Shown piece after piece: positions 47,784-58,432 of a stretch of DNA of 64,000 bases. The notes below the pieces were generated by a model. That model did no database searches, had not been told where the DNA came from, and saw nothing but the letters and a program-made list of their open reading frames with translations. The DNA is from Prescottella subtropica (lineage in GTDB: Bacteria; Actinomycetota; Actinomycetes; Mycobacteriales; Mycobacteriaceae). Position 1 is the stretch's first letter, and every line of letters begins with the position of its first letter. The stretch spans positions 272,013 through 336,012 of the forward strand of contig NZ_SKCH01000003.1 in assembly GCF_005434945.1 (NCBI RefSeq), read 5' to 3'. The translations under genes were made by a program, and so were the position numbers.

Positions 47784-48824
47784 TCAGCTGTCGGTGGTGT
47801 GCTTGCGCAGGAACTCGATCGTCCGGTCGAGGGCGGTGCGGCCGTCGGCGGTGTCGAGGTCGAACTGGTATTCGTGGGCGAGCGGCGGCTCGTGGTCGTC
47901 GGGGAAGAACAGGGTGGTCACGTCCACCCCGAGCCCGGTCAGTCTCGCGGCCAGGGCTTTGGACTGTTTCGGAGTGAGCGGGTCGGCGTTCCCGCCGGAG
48001 ATGTAGGCGGGCGGGAAGTCCGCGGTGACGTGGCGCAGCGTCGACATCTGCGCGACCGCGGGGGAGTCGTCGACGTCCTTGCTGCCGGTGTACGCCCAGA
48101 CGGACTGTTCGGTGCCCCAGCCGATGACGCCGGGACCGCCGACCATGTTCGGCACGTCGTAGATGCCGCAGTTCAGGACCACCCCGCGCAGCTGCTCGGG
48201 CCGCAGCGCCGACACGATCCCGATCTCGCGGGCGTAGTCGTCGCTGGTGGCGACGGCCGCGAGCTGACTCGACAGCTGCGCGCCCGCCGAGTCGCCGGCG
48301 AGCACGATCCGGTCCGGGTCGACGTGCAGGCGTGCGGCATTCGCGAGGACGTAGGCGTGGGCGTCCCGCAACTGCGCGACCGCGGTCGGATACCGGTGCT
48401 CGGGACCCACCGAGTAGTCGACGGAGACCACGGTGAATCCGGCGTCGGCGAGCAACTCGTAGTAGGTGGCGTAGTTGGTGCGGTGCCCGGAGATCCAGGC
48501 GCCGCCGTGCGTCCAGATCACGGTGGGCAGCGCGTCGGCGGTCCCGGACAGCTCCGCCGGGAAGTACACGTCGAGGTAGGCGTCGTCGTCGCCGTCGCGG
48601 TACTGCACACCGGTGATCGCGTCGACGCCGGACGGGGCGTGCGCGGTGAGCGCGTCGGTCGTCTGTCGTGCACTGCGGTCGAACACGGCCCGCACCAGCA
48701 GCGCACCGGGCCGTGGGTCGGTGACGAACGCGACCGCGGCCCCGGCGCCGAGGACCAGCAGGGTCCCGGCGGTCCACGCGAGCCGGCGCGGCCACCGCCG
48801 GTGGTGGTTCGTGGTGGTCGTCAC
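47784..48824 (-). CDS. Alpha/beta hydrolase of the HSL/esterase family
   Basis: The 346-residue protein has an N-terminal membrane helix or signal anchor (residues 14-32) and a hydrolase domain with the oxyanion HGGAW, the nucleophile GDSAGAQLSS, an acid in GNADPLTPKQ and the histidine in DDHEPPLAHEY. The catalytic triad is complete, so it should be an active esterase or lipase facing outward. Substrate is unknown. GTG at 48824 has AGGAGAG 5 bases ahead. Confidence 0.85.
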   Translation of the reverse strand: MTTTTNHHRRWPRRLAWTAGTLLVLGAGAAVAFVTDPRPGALLVRAVFDRSARQTTDALTAHAPSGVDAITGVQYRDGDDDAYLDVYFPAELSGTADALPTVIWTHGGAWISGHRTNYATYYELLADAGFTVVSVDYSVGPEHRYPTAVAQLRDAHAYVLANAARLHVDPDRIVLAGDSAGAQLSSQLAAVATSDDYAREIGIVSALRPEQLRGVVLNCGIYDVPNMVGGPGVIGWGTEQSVWAYTGSKDVDDSPAVAQMSTLRHVTADFPPAYISGGNADPLTPKQSKALAARLTGLGVDVTTLFFPDDHEPPLAHEYQFDLDTADGRTALDRTIEFLRKHTTDS

Positions 48825-48883
48825 TCGTCTCTCCTGCCGGCTGCGGTGCGTGCGGAGTCACAGTAGCCCGAGGTCTAGCGTCG

Positions 48884-49831
48884 ATGGATGTGATGCAGCG
48901 CTCCCGTTCCGAGGAATCCGTCGGCCTGGCTTCCGGACTCGGAGCCAATGTGCTGTGGGGCGCGTTCCCGATCTTCTTCGGACTGTTGGCGCCGGCCGGT
49001 GCGCTCGAGATTCTCGCGCACCGGATGGTGTGGACGGTGGTCGTGATGCTGATCCTGCTCGCGGTCCTGGGCCGGCTCGCGACGTTGCGCGGCCTGGGCC
49101 GGCGCACGTGGCTGTTGGTGACCGCCGGGACCGTCGCGGTCGGCATCAACTGGGGTGTCTACGTGTATGCCGTCGTGTCCGGGCACGTGGTGGAGGCGGC
49201 GCTCGGATATTTCATCAATCCGCTGGTGAGTGTGCTGTTCGGTGTCGTGTTCTTCCGGGAGCGGCTGCGGCGGGCGCAGATCGTGGCGCTGGCCGTCGCC
49301 GCGATCGCGGTGGTGATCATCACCGTCGACTACGGGCAGCCGCCGGTCGTGGCGTTGACGTTGGCGGTGTCGTTCTCGGCGTACGCGGTGGTGAAGAAGG
49401 TGGTGCCGCTCGACCCGCGGACCAGCCTGACGGCGGAGGGTGTCGTCGCGGCGCCGTTCGCGGTCGGCTACCTCGTGGTGCTCGCGGCGGGCGGAACCGG
49501 AACCTTCTTCGGCCACGGCGCCGGGCACAGCCTGCTGCTCCTGGCCGCCGGACCGGTCACCGCGGTTCCGCTGCTGCTGTTCGGGGCGGCCGCGCAGCGC
49601 ATTCCGCTGACGACGCTCGGCATCCTGCAGTACCTGACACCGGCCCTGCAGATGGTGTGGGGGGTGGCCGTGATGCACGAGGTGATGCCGCCGTCCCGCT
49701 GGGCCGGGTTCGCGCTGATCTGGGTGGCGCTCGTCGTCTTCACGACCGACGCGCTGGTGCGGGCACGCCGGTCGCGGGCCGCGCGCGCCGCGCAGTCCGG
49801 GGTGGCCGAACCGGTCGGCGCGACGGCCTAG
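48884..49831 (+). CDS. rarD: RarD-type EamA-family transporter
   Basis: The 315-residue protein has ten hydrophobic helices in two EamA halves, with [45 protein letters not shown] and [14 protein letters not shown], the RarD signature positions. RarD is an inner-membrane permease of unclear substrate (the name comes from chloramphenicol sensitivity). Start choice is between ATG 48884 and GTG 48890; a TAGCGT ending at 48881 favours a leaderless start near 48890. Its TAG stop is also the -10 of dnaE1. Confidence 0.85.
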   Translation: MDVMQRSRSEESVGLASGLGANVLWGAFPIFFGLLAPAGALEILAHRMVWTVVVMLILLAVLGRLATLRGLGRRTWLLVTAGTVAVGINWGVYVYAVVSGHVVEAALGYFINPLVSVLFGVVFFRERLRRAQIVALAVAAIAVVIITVDYGQPPVVALTLAVSFSAYAVVKKVVPLDPRTSLTAEGVVAAPFAVGYLVVLAAGGTGTFFGHGAGHSLLLLAAGPVTAVPLLLFGAAAQRIPLTTLGILQYLTPALQMVWGVAVMHEVMPPSRWAGFALIWVALVVFTTDALVRARRSRAARAAQSGVAEPVGATA

Positions 49832-49834
49832 ACT
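49829..49834 (+). promoter_or_regulatory. -10 element TAGACT of dnaE1
   Basis: TAGACT begins with the stop codon of rarD and is followed by CGAAC, an 11-mer identical to the one before the ileS leader. It would give a leader of about 60 bases. Confidence 0.5.
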
Positions 49835-49901
49835 CGAACCCGCCGACCCCGGGGCCGGACGCATTCGCCGGCACTCCCCGCCGATACCCAGAGAGGCACG
49901 C

Positions 49902-52900
49902 GTGGCTGACTCGTTCGTTCACCTGCACAATCACACCGAGTACTCGATGCTCGACGGTGCGGCAAAGGTCGGCCCGCTGTTCGCGGAGGCCGAACGTCTC
50001 GGGATGACCGCGGTCGGCATGACCGACCACGGCAACATGTACGGCGCCAGCGAGTTCTACAACGCCGCCAAGAAGCACGGCATCAAACCGATCATCGGTA
50101 TCGAGGCGTACATCGCGCCGGAGTCCCGGTTCAACACCAAACGTGTCCTGTGGGGCGATCCGGGCCAGAAATCCGACGACGTGTCCGGCTCCGGCGCGTA
50201 CACGCACATGACGATGGTCGCCGAGAACGCGACCGGGCTGCGGAACCTGTTCAAGCTGTCGTCGCTCGCGTCGATCGAGGGGCAGCTCGGCAAGTGGCCG
50301 CGCATGGACGAGGACCTGATCGCGACGCACGCCGAGGGCATCATCGCCACCACCGGCTGCCCGTCGGGGGAGATCCAGACCCGGCTGCGGCTCGGCCACG
50401 ACCGCGAGGCGCTCGAGGCGGCCGCGAAGTGGCAGGAGATCTGGGGCAAGGACAACTTCTTCCTCGAACTGATGGATCACGGCCTGTCCATCGAACGCCG
50501 GGTCCGGGAGGGGCTGCTCGAGATCGGCCGCAAGCTCGACATCCGTCCGATCGCCACCAACGACTGCCACTACGTGACGAAGGATGCCGCCGAGAACCAC
50601 GAGGCGCTGCTGTGCATCCAGACCGGTAAGACACTGTCGGATCCGACGCGGTTCAAGTTCGACGGTGACGGCTACTACCTGAAGTCGGCCGACGAGATGC
50701 GGGCACTGTGGGACGCGGAGGTCCCCGGCGCGTGTGACAACACGATGCTCATCGGCGAGCGGGTGCAGTCGTACGACGAGGTGTGGCAGCACCGCGACCG
50801 GATGCCGATCTTCCCGGTGCCCGACGGTCACACGCAGCAGAGCTACCTGCGGCACGAGGTGCTGCGCGGCCTGGACCGCCGGTTCCCGTCCGGGCCGCCG
50901 CAGGACTACCTCGAACGCGCCGACTACGAGATCGGCGTCATCAACGAGATGGGCTTCCCCGCCTATTTCCTCGTCGTCGGCGACCTCATCAACCATGCCC
51001 GCGACGTCGGGATCCGGGTCGGCCCGGGTCGTGGGTCGGCGGCCGGGTCGCTCGTCGCGTACGCGATGGGCATCACCAACATCGACCCGATCCCGCACGG
51101 TCTGCTGTTCGAGCGGTTCCTCAACCCCGAGCGCGTGTCGATGCCCGATATCGACATCGACTTCGACGATCGTCGCCGCGGTGAGATGGTGCGCTACGCG
51201 TCGGAGAAGTGGGGCACCGACAAGGTCGCCCAGGTCATCACCTTCGGCACCATCAAGACGAAGGCCGCGATCAAGGACTCGGCCCGCGTCCAGTTCGGTC
51301 AGCCCGGGTTCGCGATCGCCGACCAGATCACCAAGGCGCTGCCGCCGCCGATCATGGCGAAGGACATCTCGGTGTCCGGCATCACCGACCCCGAGCACGA
51401 GCGCTACAAGGAGGCCGCCGAGGTCCGGGCGCTCATCGACTCCAACCCGGACGTCGCGAAGATCTACCAGACCGCGAAGGGCCTCGAAGGCCTGATCCGC
51501 AACGCCGGCGTGCACGCGTGCGCGGTCATCATGTCGTGCGAGCCGCTCACCGACGCCATCCCGGTGTGGCGGCGCGCGCAGGACGGCGCGATCATCACCG
51601 GCTGGGACTACCCGTCGTGTGAGGCCATCGGCCTGCTCAAGATGGACTTCCTCGGTCTGCGCAACCTCACCGTCATCGGTGACGCGATCGAGAACATCAA
51701 GGCCAACCGTGGCATCGACATCGACCTGGACACGCTGCCGCTCGAGGATCCGGCCACGTACGAGCTGCTGGCCCGCGGTGACACGCTCGGCGTGTTCCAG
51801 CTCGACGGCAGCGCGATGCGGGATCTGCTGCGCCGCATGCAGCCCACCGGCTTCGAGGACATCGTCGCCGTCCTGGCGCTGTACCGCCCGGGTCCGATGG
51901 GCATGAACGCGCACAACGACTACGCCGACCGCAAGAACGGGCGGCAGGACGTCAAGCCGATCCACCCGGAACTCGAGGAGCCGCTGAAGGACATCCTCGA
52001 GGACACCTTCGGTCTGATCGTCTACCAGGAGCAGATCATGCAGATCGCTCAGAAGGTGGCCGGCTACTCGCTGGGACAGGCAGACATTCTGCGTCGAGCG
52101 ATGGGTAAGAAGAAGCTGTCGGTACTGGAGGAGGCGTACGCCGGCTTCCGCGAGGGCATGCTGAACAACGACTTCTCCGAGCCCGCGATCAAGGCACTGT
52201 GGGACACGATCCTGCCGTTCGCCGGTTACGCGTTCAACAAGTCGCACGCCGCCGGCTACGGTCTGGTGTCGTTCTGGACGGCGTATCTCAAGGCGAACTA
52301 TCCGGCCGAGTACATGGCCGGTCTGCTCACCTCCGTCGGCGACGACAAGGACAAGGCCGCGATCTACCTGTCGGACTGCCGGAAGATGGGCATCACGGTG
52401 CTGCCGCCGGACGTCAACGCGTCCCGCGTGGACTTCGCGTCGGTCGGCGAGGACATCCGGTTCGGTCTCGGCGCGGTCCGCAACGTCGGCGCCAACGTGG
52501 TGGGCTCGATCATCACGGCCCGCGAGGAGAAGGGGGCGTTCGCCGACTTCTCCGACTATCTCAACAAGATCGACGCGCTGGCGTGCTCGAAGAAGGTCAC
52601 CGAATCCCTGATCAAGGCAGGCGGATTCGACTCCCTGAACCATCCCCGCAAGGGTCTGCTGCTGGTGCACGCCGACGCGATCGACGCGGTGATGGGCACC
52701 AAGAAGGCCGAGGCGATGGGCCAGTTCGACCTGTTCGGCGGGGACGACGCCGACGAGTCGATCACCTCGGTGTTCGACGTCAAGGTGCCAGGCGAGGAGT
52801 GGGACACCAAACACAAGCTCGCCCTCGAACGGGAGATGCTGGGCCTGTACGTGTCCGGGCACCCGCTCACCGGCGTCGAGCACGTGCTGGCCGCGCAGTC

Positions 52901-53438
52901 GGACACGTCGATCCCGACGATCCTCGAGGGCGACATCAAGGACGGCACACAGGTCACGGTCGGCGGCATCCTCGCGTCGGTGAACCGACGGATCAACAAG
53001 AACGGTCTGACGTGGGCGTCGGCGCAGCTCGAGGATCTGTCCGGCGGTATCGAGGTGCTGTTCTTCCCGCAGTCCTACTCGGTGTACGGCATGGACGTCG
53101 TCGAGGACGCGGTGGTGCTCGTCAAGGCCCGCGTGTCGGTCCGCGACGACCGGGTGTCGCTGATCGCGAACGATCTCGCGGTGCCGGACCTGTCGGCGAT
53201 CGGGGTCGCCAAACCGGTCGCGGTGAGCCTGCCGGTGCGGCAGTGCACCCAGGAGAAGCTCGGCGCGCTCCGGCAGGTGCTGTCCCGGCATCCCGGGACC
53301 GCGGACGTGCACGTCAAGCTCATCGGATCCCGCGGCACATCGCTGTGGAAGGTCGACGACATGCTGCGGGTGGAGCCGTCGTCGTCGCTGATGGGTGACC
53401 TCAAGGCCCTGCTCGGGCCGAGCTGCCTGGCGGGATAG
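49902..53438 (+). CDS. dnaE1: DNA polymerase III alpha subunit (replicative)
   Basis: The 1178-residue C-family polymerase starts with the PHP domain ([26 protein letters not shown]), which provides proofreading in mycobacteria. It carries the catalytic palm motif PDIDIDFDD near residue 415, [20 protein letters not shown] in the fingers, a clamp-binding QFDLFG near residue 943 and a C-terminal OB fold ([18 protein letters not shown]). It is the main replicative polymerase. GTG at 49902 follows GAGAGG by 6 bases. It converges on the ABC permease with 9 bases between and no terminator hairpin. Confidence 0.98.
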   Translation: MADSFVHLHNHTEYSMLDGAAKVGPLFAEAERLGMTAVGMTDHGNMYGASEFYNAAKKHGIKPIIGIEAYIAPESRFNTKRVLWGDPGQKSDDVSGSGAYTHMTMVAENATGLRNLFKLSSLASIEGQLGKWPRMDEDLIATHAEGIIATTGCPSGEIQTRLRLGHDREALEAAAKWQEIWGKDNFFLELMDHGLSIERRVREGLLEIGRKLDIRPIATNDCHYVTKDAAENHEALLCIQTGKTLSDPTRFKFDGDGYYLKSADEMRALWDAEVPGACDNTMLIGERVQSYDEVWQHRDRMPIFPVPDGHTQQSYLRHEVLRGLDRRFPSGPPQDYLERADYEIGVINEMGFPAYFLVVGDLINHARDVGIRVGPGRGSAAGSLVAYAMGITNIDPIPHGLLFERFLNPERVSMPDIDIDFDDRRRGEMVRYASEKWGTDKVAQVITFGTIKTKAAIKDSARVQFGQPGFAIADQITKALPPPIMAKDISVSGITDPEHERYKEAAEVRALIDSNPDVAKIYQTAKGLEGLIRNAGVHACAVIMSCEPLTDAIPVWRRAQDGAIITGWDYPSCEAIGLLKMDFLGLRNLTVIGDAIENIKANRGIDIDLDTLPLEDPATYELLARGDTLGVFQLDGSAMRDLLRRMQPTGFEDIVAVLALYRPGPMGMNAHNDYADRKNGRQDVKPIHPELEEPLKDILEDTFGLIVYQEQIMQIAQKVAGYSLGQADILRRAMGKKKLSVLEEAYAGFREGMLNNDFSEPAIKALWDTILPFAGYAFNKSHAAGYGLVSFWTAYLKANYPAEYMAGLLTSVGDDKDKAAIYLSDCRKMGITVLPPDVNASRVDFASVGEDIRFGLGAVRNVGANVVGSIITAREEKGAFADFSDYLNKIDALACSKKVTESLIKAGGFDSLNHPRKGLLLVHADAIDAVMGTKKAEAMGQFDLFGGDDADESITSVFDVKVPGEEWDTKHKLALEREMLGLYVSGHPLTGVEHVLAAQSDTSIPTILEGDIKDGTQVTVGGILASVNRRINKNGLTWASAQLEDLSGGIEVLFFPQSYSVYGMDVVEDAVVLVKARVSVRDDRVSLIANDLAVPDLSAIGVAKPVAVSLPVRQCTQEKLGALRQVLSRHPGTADVHVKLIGSRGTSLWKVDDMLRVEPSSSLMGDLKALLGPSCLAG

Positions 53439-53447
53439 ACGAGGCCG

Positions 53448-54491
53448 TCACGCCACCCGCATACCGGTGGGCAGGGTGCCCATCGGGGTGCGGAGCCGGC
53501 GGTACCCGGCCGTGAGCACGAGACCGGCGACCACGGCCTGCAGGCCCACCCCGAGCGGCCAGATCGGGCCCGGTGCGTCGGCGGTCGCCGGGTTCCGGCC
53601 GGACACGCACGGGATGTCCGCGAGGCCGCCGCGCTGGGCGTCCCGCACGCTCGCACCGAGTGACCCCATGACCCCGAAGTCGTCGGAGTACCGCGGCGGC
53701 TTCGGGACGGCGTCGGCGACGACGACGAACGGGTTGGCCGCGAGCATCCAGGCGGTGCGCTCGGTGTGCAGCACGGTGCGGGTGGTGGTCTCGGTGGGGC
53801 TGCACACGTAGTGGTCGCCGTCCGGCGTCGAATCCCAGCCGACGACGCGGGGCACCTCGACGTCCTCGCGGGCCAGCGCGGAACCCAGCCCGAACGCGAT
53901 CGGGGTGCCCACCGTGAACGCCGCCACCAGCAGATATGTGGCGGTGACCGCGAACAGGGGACGGTGCGAGCGGGCGGAGATGCCGATGCCGATCGCGCAC
54001 ATCAGGCCGAGTTCGAGTGCCACCATCAGCACGAACACCGGCAGGCTCGCGGCGTGGACGCCGCCGCTGATCACCGACCACACGAGGGCGGGCGCGGCCA
54101 CGAGCAGGAACGTCAGCGACGCGGCCCACGCGGCGAGCCACTTGCCCCACAGCAGTTGCCCGGGGGTGAGCAGCGTGTTCTGCAGGATCGCCAGGGTCCC
54201 GGACGCCCGGTCCCCGCTGATCGCGTTCGCCGACACTGCCGGCACCACCAGCAGCGCGAACACCAACACGAACCCGACGACCAGTTCGAACAGGAACTGT
54301 CCGGACATGTCGTCGGCGTGCGCGGTGGCCTCGCCGAGCACGGTGACGCCGCAGACCAGTAGGAACCACACGAGCAGCAGCACATACCAGCCGCGGGTGC
54401 GCAGGCGCTGCCGGAACTCGAGATCGAACACCGTCAGCACGCCGTCGAGGTAGCCGAGCGTCGGCCGGGTCCGTACCGCTGTGCCGGTCAC
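53448..54491 (-). CDS. ABC transporter permease, ABC-2 type
   Basis: The 347-residue protein has about six membrane helices, with FDLEFRQRLRTRGWYVLLL at the N-terminus, NAISGDRASGTLAILQNTLL (a typical ABC-2 coupling segment) and WGKWLAAWAASLTFLL. A long outer loop of about 110 residues lies before the last helix. It would work with the overlapping ATPase in export; substrate is unknown. GTG at 54491 overlaps the ATPase stop by 4 bases. Confidence 0.83.
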   Translation of the reverse strand: MTGTAVRTRPTLGYLDGVLTVFDLEFRQRLRTRGWYVLLLVWFLLVCGVTVLGEATAHADDMSGQFLFELVVGFVLVFALLVVPAVSANAISGDRASGTLAILQNTLLTPGQLLWGKWLAAWAASLTFLLVAAPALVWSVISGGVHAASLPVFVLMVALELGLMCAIGIGISARSHRPLFAVTATYLLVAAFTVGTPIAFGLGSALAREDVEVPRVVGWDSTPDGDHYVCSPTETTTRTVLHTERTAWMLAANPFVVVADAVPKPPRYSDDFGVMGSLGASVRDAQRGGLADIPCVSGRNPATADAPGPIWPLGVGLQAVVAGLVLTAGYRRLRTPMGTLPTGMRVA

Positions 54492-55426
54492 CGCAATTCC
54501 TCCTGCATGCTCAGGTACGTCTGCTCCCACATGCCGGTGGCGGGCGCGAATTCGGTGACGGCGACACCGTCGGCGACGAGGGCGCGCAGCATGTCGGCGG
54601 CCCCCGTCTCGTCGTCGACGAGGATCACCCGGTCGCCGGGCCGCCGGTCGGTGGACGGGCCGACCCGGCATCCGGCCCGGTCGAGTGCGGCGTCGAGGGC
54701 CACCGGGTCGAGGGCGCGCACGACGAAGCGGCGGGCCTGGGCGCCGGCCTCGGCGATGGTCTGCATCCGCACGGTGCGCCCGTCGGCGACGAACACGGCA
54801 CGGTCGGCGGTGTCGTCGAGATCGGACAGGACGTGCGAGCTGACGACGACGGTGCGGCCCTCGGAGGCCAGGCGGCGCAACAGGATCCGCAGGTCGATCC
54901 GGGCGCCGGGATCGAGGCCGGACGCGGGTTCGTCGAGCAGCAGCACCTGCGGGTCGTTCACGAGGGCGCGGGCCAGCGACAGACGCTGCTGCTGGCCGCG
55001 GGACAGGGCGCGGGCGGGGGTGCGGGCGAGGGCGGTCAGCGCGACGGTGTCGAGGAGGTCGCCGGCACGGCTGCGCGCGGCGGCGGTGGTGAGGCCGTAG
55101 AGGCGTCCGATCGAGGTGAGGATCTCACCGGCGGTCAGCGACTCCCACACGCCGAGCGTGTCGGGCATCCAGCCGAGCAGGGCGCGCACGGCCGCCGGTT
55201 CGGTGAGCGGATCGTGCCCGCAGATGTCGATGGTGCCGGAGTCGGGACGCAGCAGCGACGCCAGCATCAGCAGCAGGGTGGTCTTGCCGGAACCGTTGGG
55301 GCCGATGAGCGCGGTGACCTCGCCGGGGTGGGCGTCGACGTCCATCGAGCGGACCGCGTGCACCGATCCGAACGCACGGGCCAGGTTCCGTGCACGGATT
55401 CCGGTGTCGGCACGCGGTGGGCTCAT
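54488..55426 (-). CDS. ABC transporter ATP-binding protein
   Basis: The 312-residue ATPase has Walker A GPNGSGKTT near residue 43, the signature LSRGQQQRLSLARAL, Walker B VLLLDEPASGLDPG and the switch SSHVLSD, followed by a C-terminal domain of about 90 residues. This form usually serves ABC-2 exporters. ATG at 55426 lies 7 bases after a TAACGT on the minus strand and has no ribosome site, suggesting a leaderless mRNA. Confidence 0.9.
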   Translation of the reverse strand: MSPPRADTGIRARNLARAFGSVHAVRSMDVDAHPGEVTALIGPNGSGKTTLLLMLASLLRPDSGTIDICGHDPLTEPAAVRALLGWMPDTLGVWESLTAGEILTSIGRLYGLTTAAARSRAGDLLDTVALTALARTPARALSRGQQQRLSLARALVNDPQVLLLDEPASGLDPGARIDLRILLRRLASEGRTVVVSSHVLSDLDDTADRAVFVADGRTVRMQTIAEAGAQARRFVVRALDPVALDAALDRAGCRVGPSTDRRPGDRVILVDDETGAADMLRALVADGVAVTEFAPATGMWEQTYLSMQEELR

Positions 55427-55433
55427 CGCCCGA

Positions 55434-55439
55434 ACGTTA
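55434..55439 (-). promoter_or_regulatory. -10 element TAACGT, leaderless start of the ABC ATPase gene
   Basis: On the minus strand TAACGT ends 7 bases before the ATG at 55426. Confidence 0.5.
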
Positions 55440-55454
55440 CGGCAATTGCGGCAA

Positions 55455-55661
55455 TTACCAGGAGGATTCGACGGTGCGACGGGTCAGCACGACACGTCGC
55501 ACCCACCACACGGCGACGGCGACGGCGGCCGCGGTGAGCACCGCGGTCTGCAGGACCTGCGTGACGGCGAGCGCCAGGACGAACACGACCAGGGCCGAGG
55601 CGACCGCCTCGAGCTTGTAGAGCGGCCACGCGGTGCCTGCGATGTCGACGGTCGTGGTCAT
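55455..55661 (-). CDS. Small membrane protein of unknown function
   Basis: This 68-residue protein is mostly two hydrophobic helices ([17 protein letters not shown] and [15 protein letters not shown]) with a basic end, [14 protein letters not shown]. No family is recognised. It lies 28 bases upstream of the ABC ATPase on the same strand, with its own leaderless-type promoter. It may be an accessory of the exporter, but that is only context. Confidence 0.6.
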   Translation of the reverse strand: MTTTVDIAGTAWPLYKLEAVASALVVFVLALAVTQVLQTAVLTAAAVAVAVWWVRRVVLTRRTVESSW

Positions 55662-55668
55662 GATGTTC

Positions 55669-55674
55669 ACCCTA
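55669..55674 (-). promoter_or_regulatory. -10 element TAGGGT, leaderless start of the small membrane protein
   Basis: On the minus strand TAGGGT ends 7 bases before the ATG at 55661. No ribosome site is present. Confidence 0.45.
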
Positions 55675-55782
55675 GCCGCGACGAGAAGTTCGGTCCAGCG
55701 AACAATTGGGGACGGCCGGAAGAAACCGCTGGTTCCGGGCGTTCGAGTGGTGCAGATCATGCGCGAGGTGTGTACTCGGGAC

Positions 55783-56226
55783 ATGCCACTCACCGGTGAA
55801 TACGAACCCAGCCCCGCCTCGTGGGCCGCCGACCAGGTCGACCTGTACGAGCGTTCCGGCGGCACCGAGGGCACGATGATGCAGGGCAAACCCGTCATCG
55901 TGCTCACGACCACAGGCGCCAAGTCCGGCAAACTCCGCAAGACACCGCTCATGCGCGTCGAACACGACGGGCAGTACGCGGTCGTCGCCTCGCTCGGCGG
56001 TGCCCCCAAACATCCCGTCTGGTACCACAACATCGTCGCCGATCCGCACGTCGAACTGCAGGACGGCACCGTCAAGCAGGACATGACCGCCCGCGAGGTC
56101 GCCGGCGACGAGAAAGCACAGTGGTGGGAACGGGCCGTGCAGGCGTGGCCGGACTACGCCGAGTACCAGAAGAAGACCGACCGGCAGATCCCGGTGTTCG
56201 TGCTCACCCCCGCGCCGGGCGCCTGA
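55783..56226 (+). CDS. Deazaflavin (F420)-dependent nitroreductase family protein, Ddn-like
   Basis: The 147-residue split-barrel protein has [20 protein letters not shown], which forms the F420 phosphate-binding loop, [16 protein letters not shown], and a C-terminal [14 protein letters not shown]. These match the Ddn family (Rv3547 relatives), which uses reduced F420 to reduce quinones or nitroimidazoles. ATG at 55783 gives the family length; an in-frame ATG at 55759 would add 8 residues. Physiological substrate is probably menaquinone, by family analogy. Confidence 0.88.
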   Translation: MPLTGEYEPSPASWAADQVDLYERSGGTEGTMMQGKPVIVLTTTGAKSGKLRKTPLMRVEHDGQYAVVASLGGAPKHPVWYHNIVADPHVELQDGTVKQDMTAREVAGDEKAQWWERAVQAWPDYAEYQKKTDRQIPVFVLTPAPGA

Positions 56227-56253
56227 CCGCGACCGGCGAGGAAGTGGTGTGCA

Positions 56254-58254
56254 TCAGTCTGCTTCCTGCGTGCTCGGTGCGTCCGGATGCGACGGCGGCG
56301 TGTCGGACTGCTTGGGCGCCGCCGGCACCCACTCCCGGAGTCGCTGTACCACACTGCCGTAGAAGGTGTCCGTCGACGTGGTCACGCTGGTGACGAAGCT
56401 GGCCGCTGTTCCGGAACGCCGACTGCCCATCGGGAACGTCTGCTCGAGACCGAAGGACACGACGTCCCCGCTCCGGCCGTCGGTCAGGACCTTCGGGTTC
56501 GCGCGCACCGTGTCGAGCAGTTCGCACGTCTCGTGCCCGCGTTCCGAGAACACTGTTTCGACCTGGATGTCGCCGGGCGCGTCCTTGAGTTGTTTGAGGA
56601 GCCACGACAGGCGCTTTCCCGGCGTGCCTTCGTCCGGGGCCGCAACCTTCGTGCGGCAGCGGATCTTGTTGGTGCGGACATCCGCGACCACGATCAGGTC
56701 ACCGGCGGTTTCCGGTATCCGGAGGACGGCTTCGAAGACCCCTTCTGTGGCCAACCGTTCCGAGATCGCGGCATTCCGGGCCGCCGGGTCCTGGCTGTAC
56801 TTGCGGGGGAGGACGTGCTTGACGGTGACGCCGAGTTCGGCGGTCAGTCGCAGGGCCAGATGCCGTGCGACGGAGGCCCAGGTGTCGGCGACCGCGAGGG
56901 CTTTCTGGTCACCGGCCCGGAGCGTGCCCGCGGTGACCCCGTCGCGGACGGTGGCCCAGTGGCGGCCCATGTCGACGAGTTCGGTTGCGCCGGAACGGGG
57001 ATGTTCGAGGTAGCGCAGGAACTCGGAGAGTATCCACATCTGCAGTTCGTCGTCGAGTCCGCCGTGGGTGAGCAGGACCCGGGCCTCGTGGGCGACCTCG
57101 GACCACGACAGATGCCGCAACGCGACCTTGGCGAGCTTGCGGCGGTCGACCTCGACGGGCAGTTCCCCGGCACTGGCGGGAACATCGTTCGACAGGCTGA
57201 CGACCACGTCGTACTTCTGTTTCCGGGCCACGTCGAGGTAGCTCTCGAGTTGTTCCTTCTTGAGCCTGCCGTTGCCGGTCTTGACTTCGAGCAGTCCGGT
57301 CCACAACCGGCTTCCGCGGGACACCTTCAGGACGGCGTCGGGGATGACCTTCGTGTCCCCGCGTTCGTACCGGACCTCCACGTACCCTTCGAACGCACCG
57401 GCGGGCGCACCCATCCGGGCGCACAGTGCACGCGCGAACGGGCGCACGGCCTGCATCGTTGCAATCAGGGCGGAAGTTGCGCGGCGTTCCTGCTCGTCCC
57501 CGGTGCCGACACCGACGACCGAGAACAGCCGGGCAGGCTGCCACGCATCGTCCTCGGCCAGAGTGAGGGGTCGTAGTGTGACCTTCTTCGCGACCTTCTT
57601 GGACGTGCGCACCCGGCCCTTCGGCGCGGAGGTCCCGACGGTCGGCGTCGGATCCTCGGTGGCCGCGGCCGGCGCGGTGTCGACGGCACCACCGGTGTCG
57701 TCGATGTCTGTATCTGCGGGGTCGTCGTCGACGGTGACACCGAAATCGGTTGCGAGACCGGACAGTCCGGAATCCCAGCCCTGCCCGACGACGCGGACCT
57801 TCCACTCGCCGTTCCGGCGGTACACCTCGCCGAACACGAGCGCGGACTCCGTGGTGGCGTCCGCGGTGGCATGCTCTGCGAGCGTGTGCCCGGCCCCGTC
57901 GAGGACACGGAGGGTGAGTTTGCCGAGGTCACCGAACACGCCGGTCGCGATGCTGCCGGCCAGTGCGACGGTGTGGACGTCGTCGGGGACCGTCGAGAGA
58001 TCGATCGCGATCCGGGCCTGCGCTCCTTCCGTCGTGGCGCCGGTCCCGAGGAACCGGATCGAACCGTCCGAGGACTCGGGCTGGTTGTAGAAGACGAAGT
58101 CCGCGTCCGACCGGACCTTCCGATCCTCACCCAGGAGCAACGCCGAAGCGTCGATCTCGACGGTCGAATCGGTCCATCCGAGCACCACGTCGACGTGCGA
58201 CACGTCGCCGGGAAGCGTCATGTTCTGTCCCTTGGACAACAGCGGAAAAGTCAT
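56254..58254 (-). CDS. TerD-domain protein fused to a PD-(D/E)XK nuclease-like domain
   Basis: The 666-residue protein has an N-terminal TerD domain (residues 1 to about 173: LSKGQNMTL, VVLGWTDS, DADFVFYNQ, VFGEVYRRNGEWKVRVVGQG), a 50-residue acidic/Thr/Pro linker, and a large C-terminal region. Residues 305-339 show P305-D306, then E323-V-K325 in LLEVKTG and Q335xxxY339, the pattern of PD-(D/E)XK nucleases. Residues beyond 360 are helical and then beta-rich, with no family I can name. TerD domains bind calcium and belong to Ter stress systems linked to DNA processing and phage resistance. There are no other ter genes beside it. ATG at 58254 is preceded by GGGGTGGG, and TACGAT at 58321-58326 is a possible -10. 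Confidence 0.78.
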   Translation of the reverse strand: MTFPLLSKGQNMTLPGDVSHVDVVLGWTDSTVEIDASALLLGEDRKVRSDADFVFYNQPESSDGSIRFLGTGATTEGAQARIAIDLSTVPDDVHTVALAGSIATGVFGDLGKLTLRVLDGAGHTLAEHATADATTESALVFGEVYRRNGEWKVRVVGQGWDSGLSGLATDFGVTVDDDPADTDIDDTGGAVDTAPAAATEDPTPTVGTSAPKGRVRTSKKVAKKVTLRPLTLAEDDAWQPARLFSVVGVGTGDEQERRATSALIATMQAVRPFARALCARMGAPAGAFEGYVEVRYERGDTKVIPDAVLKVSRGSRLWTGLLEVKTGNGRLKKEQLESYLDVARKQKYDVVVSLSNDVPASAGELPVEVDRRKLAKVALRHLSWSEVAHEARVLLTHGGLDDELQMWILSEFLRYLEHPRSGATELVDMGRHWATVRDGVTAGTLRAGDQKALAVADTWASVARHLALRLTAELGVTVKHVLPRKYSQDPAARNAAISERLATEGVFEAVLRIPETAGDLIVVADVRTNKIRCRTKVAAPDEGTPGKRLSWLLKQLKDAPGDIQVETVFSERGHETCELLDTVRANPKVLTDGRSGDVVSFGLEQTFPMGSRRSGTAASFVTSVTTSTDTFYGSVVQRLREWVPAAPKQSDTPPSHPDAPSTQEAD

Positions 58255-58432
58255 CAACCCACCCCTCGATCGAACCGGTGGAACACCGGAAGCACGCCTG
58301 CGACATGCGTGTCGGCGTGCATCGTAGTCTTTCGCTGTCACCGGTCTGTGGAGTTGTCCCCCGGTGCTCCCGGGTTTCGGCTAGCGTGCGAGGGGAGTGC
58401 GTCACCTTCCGAAGCGACTGCGGAGGTTCGGT

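Noticed and set aside
49740..53312. 1190-residue minus-strand open frame opposite dnaE1
   Set aside because: It is a shadow of dnaE1 with Leu/Val/Arg/His bias and no motif.
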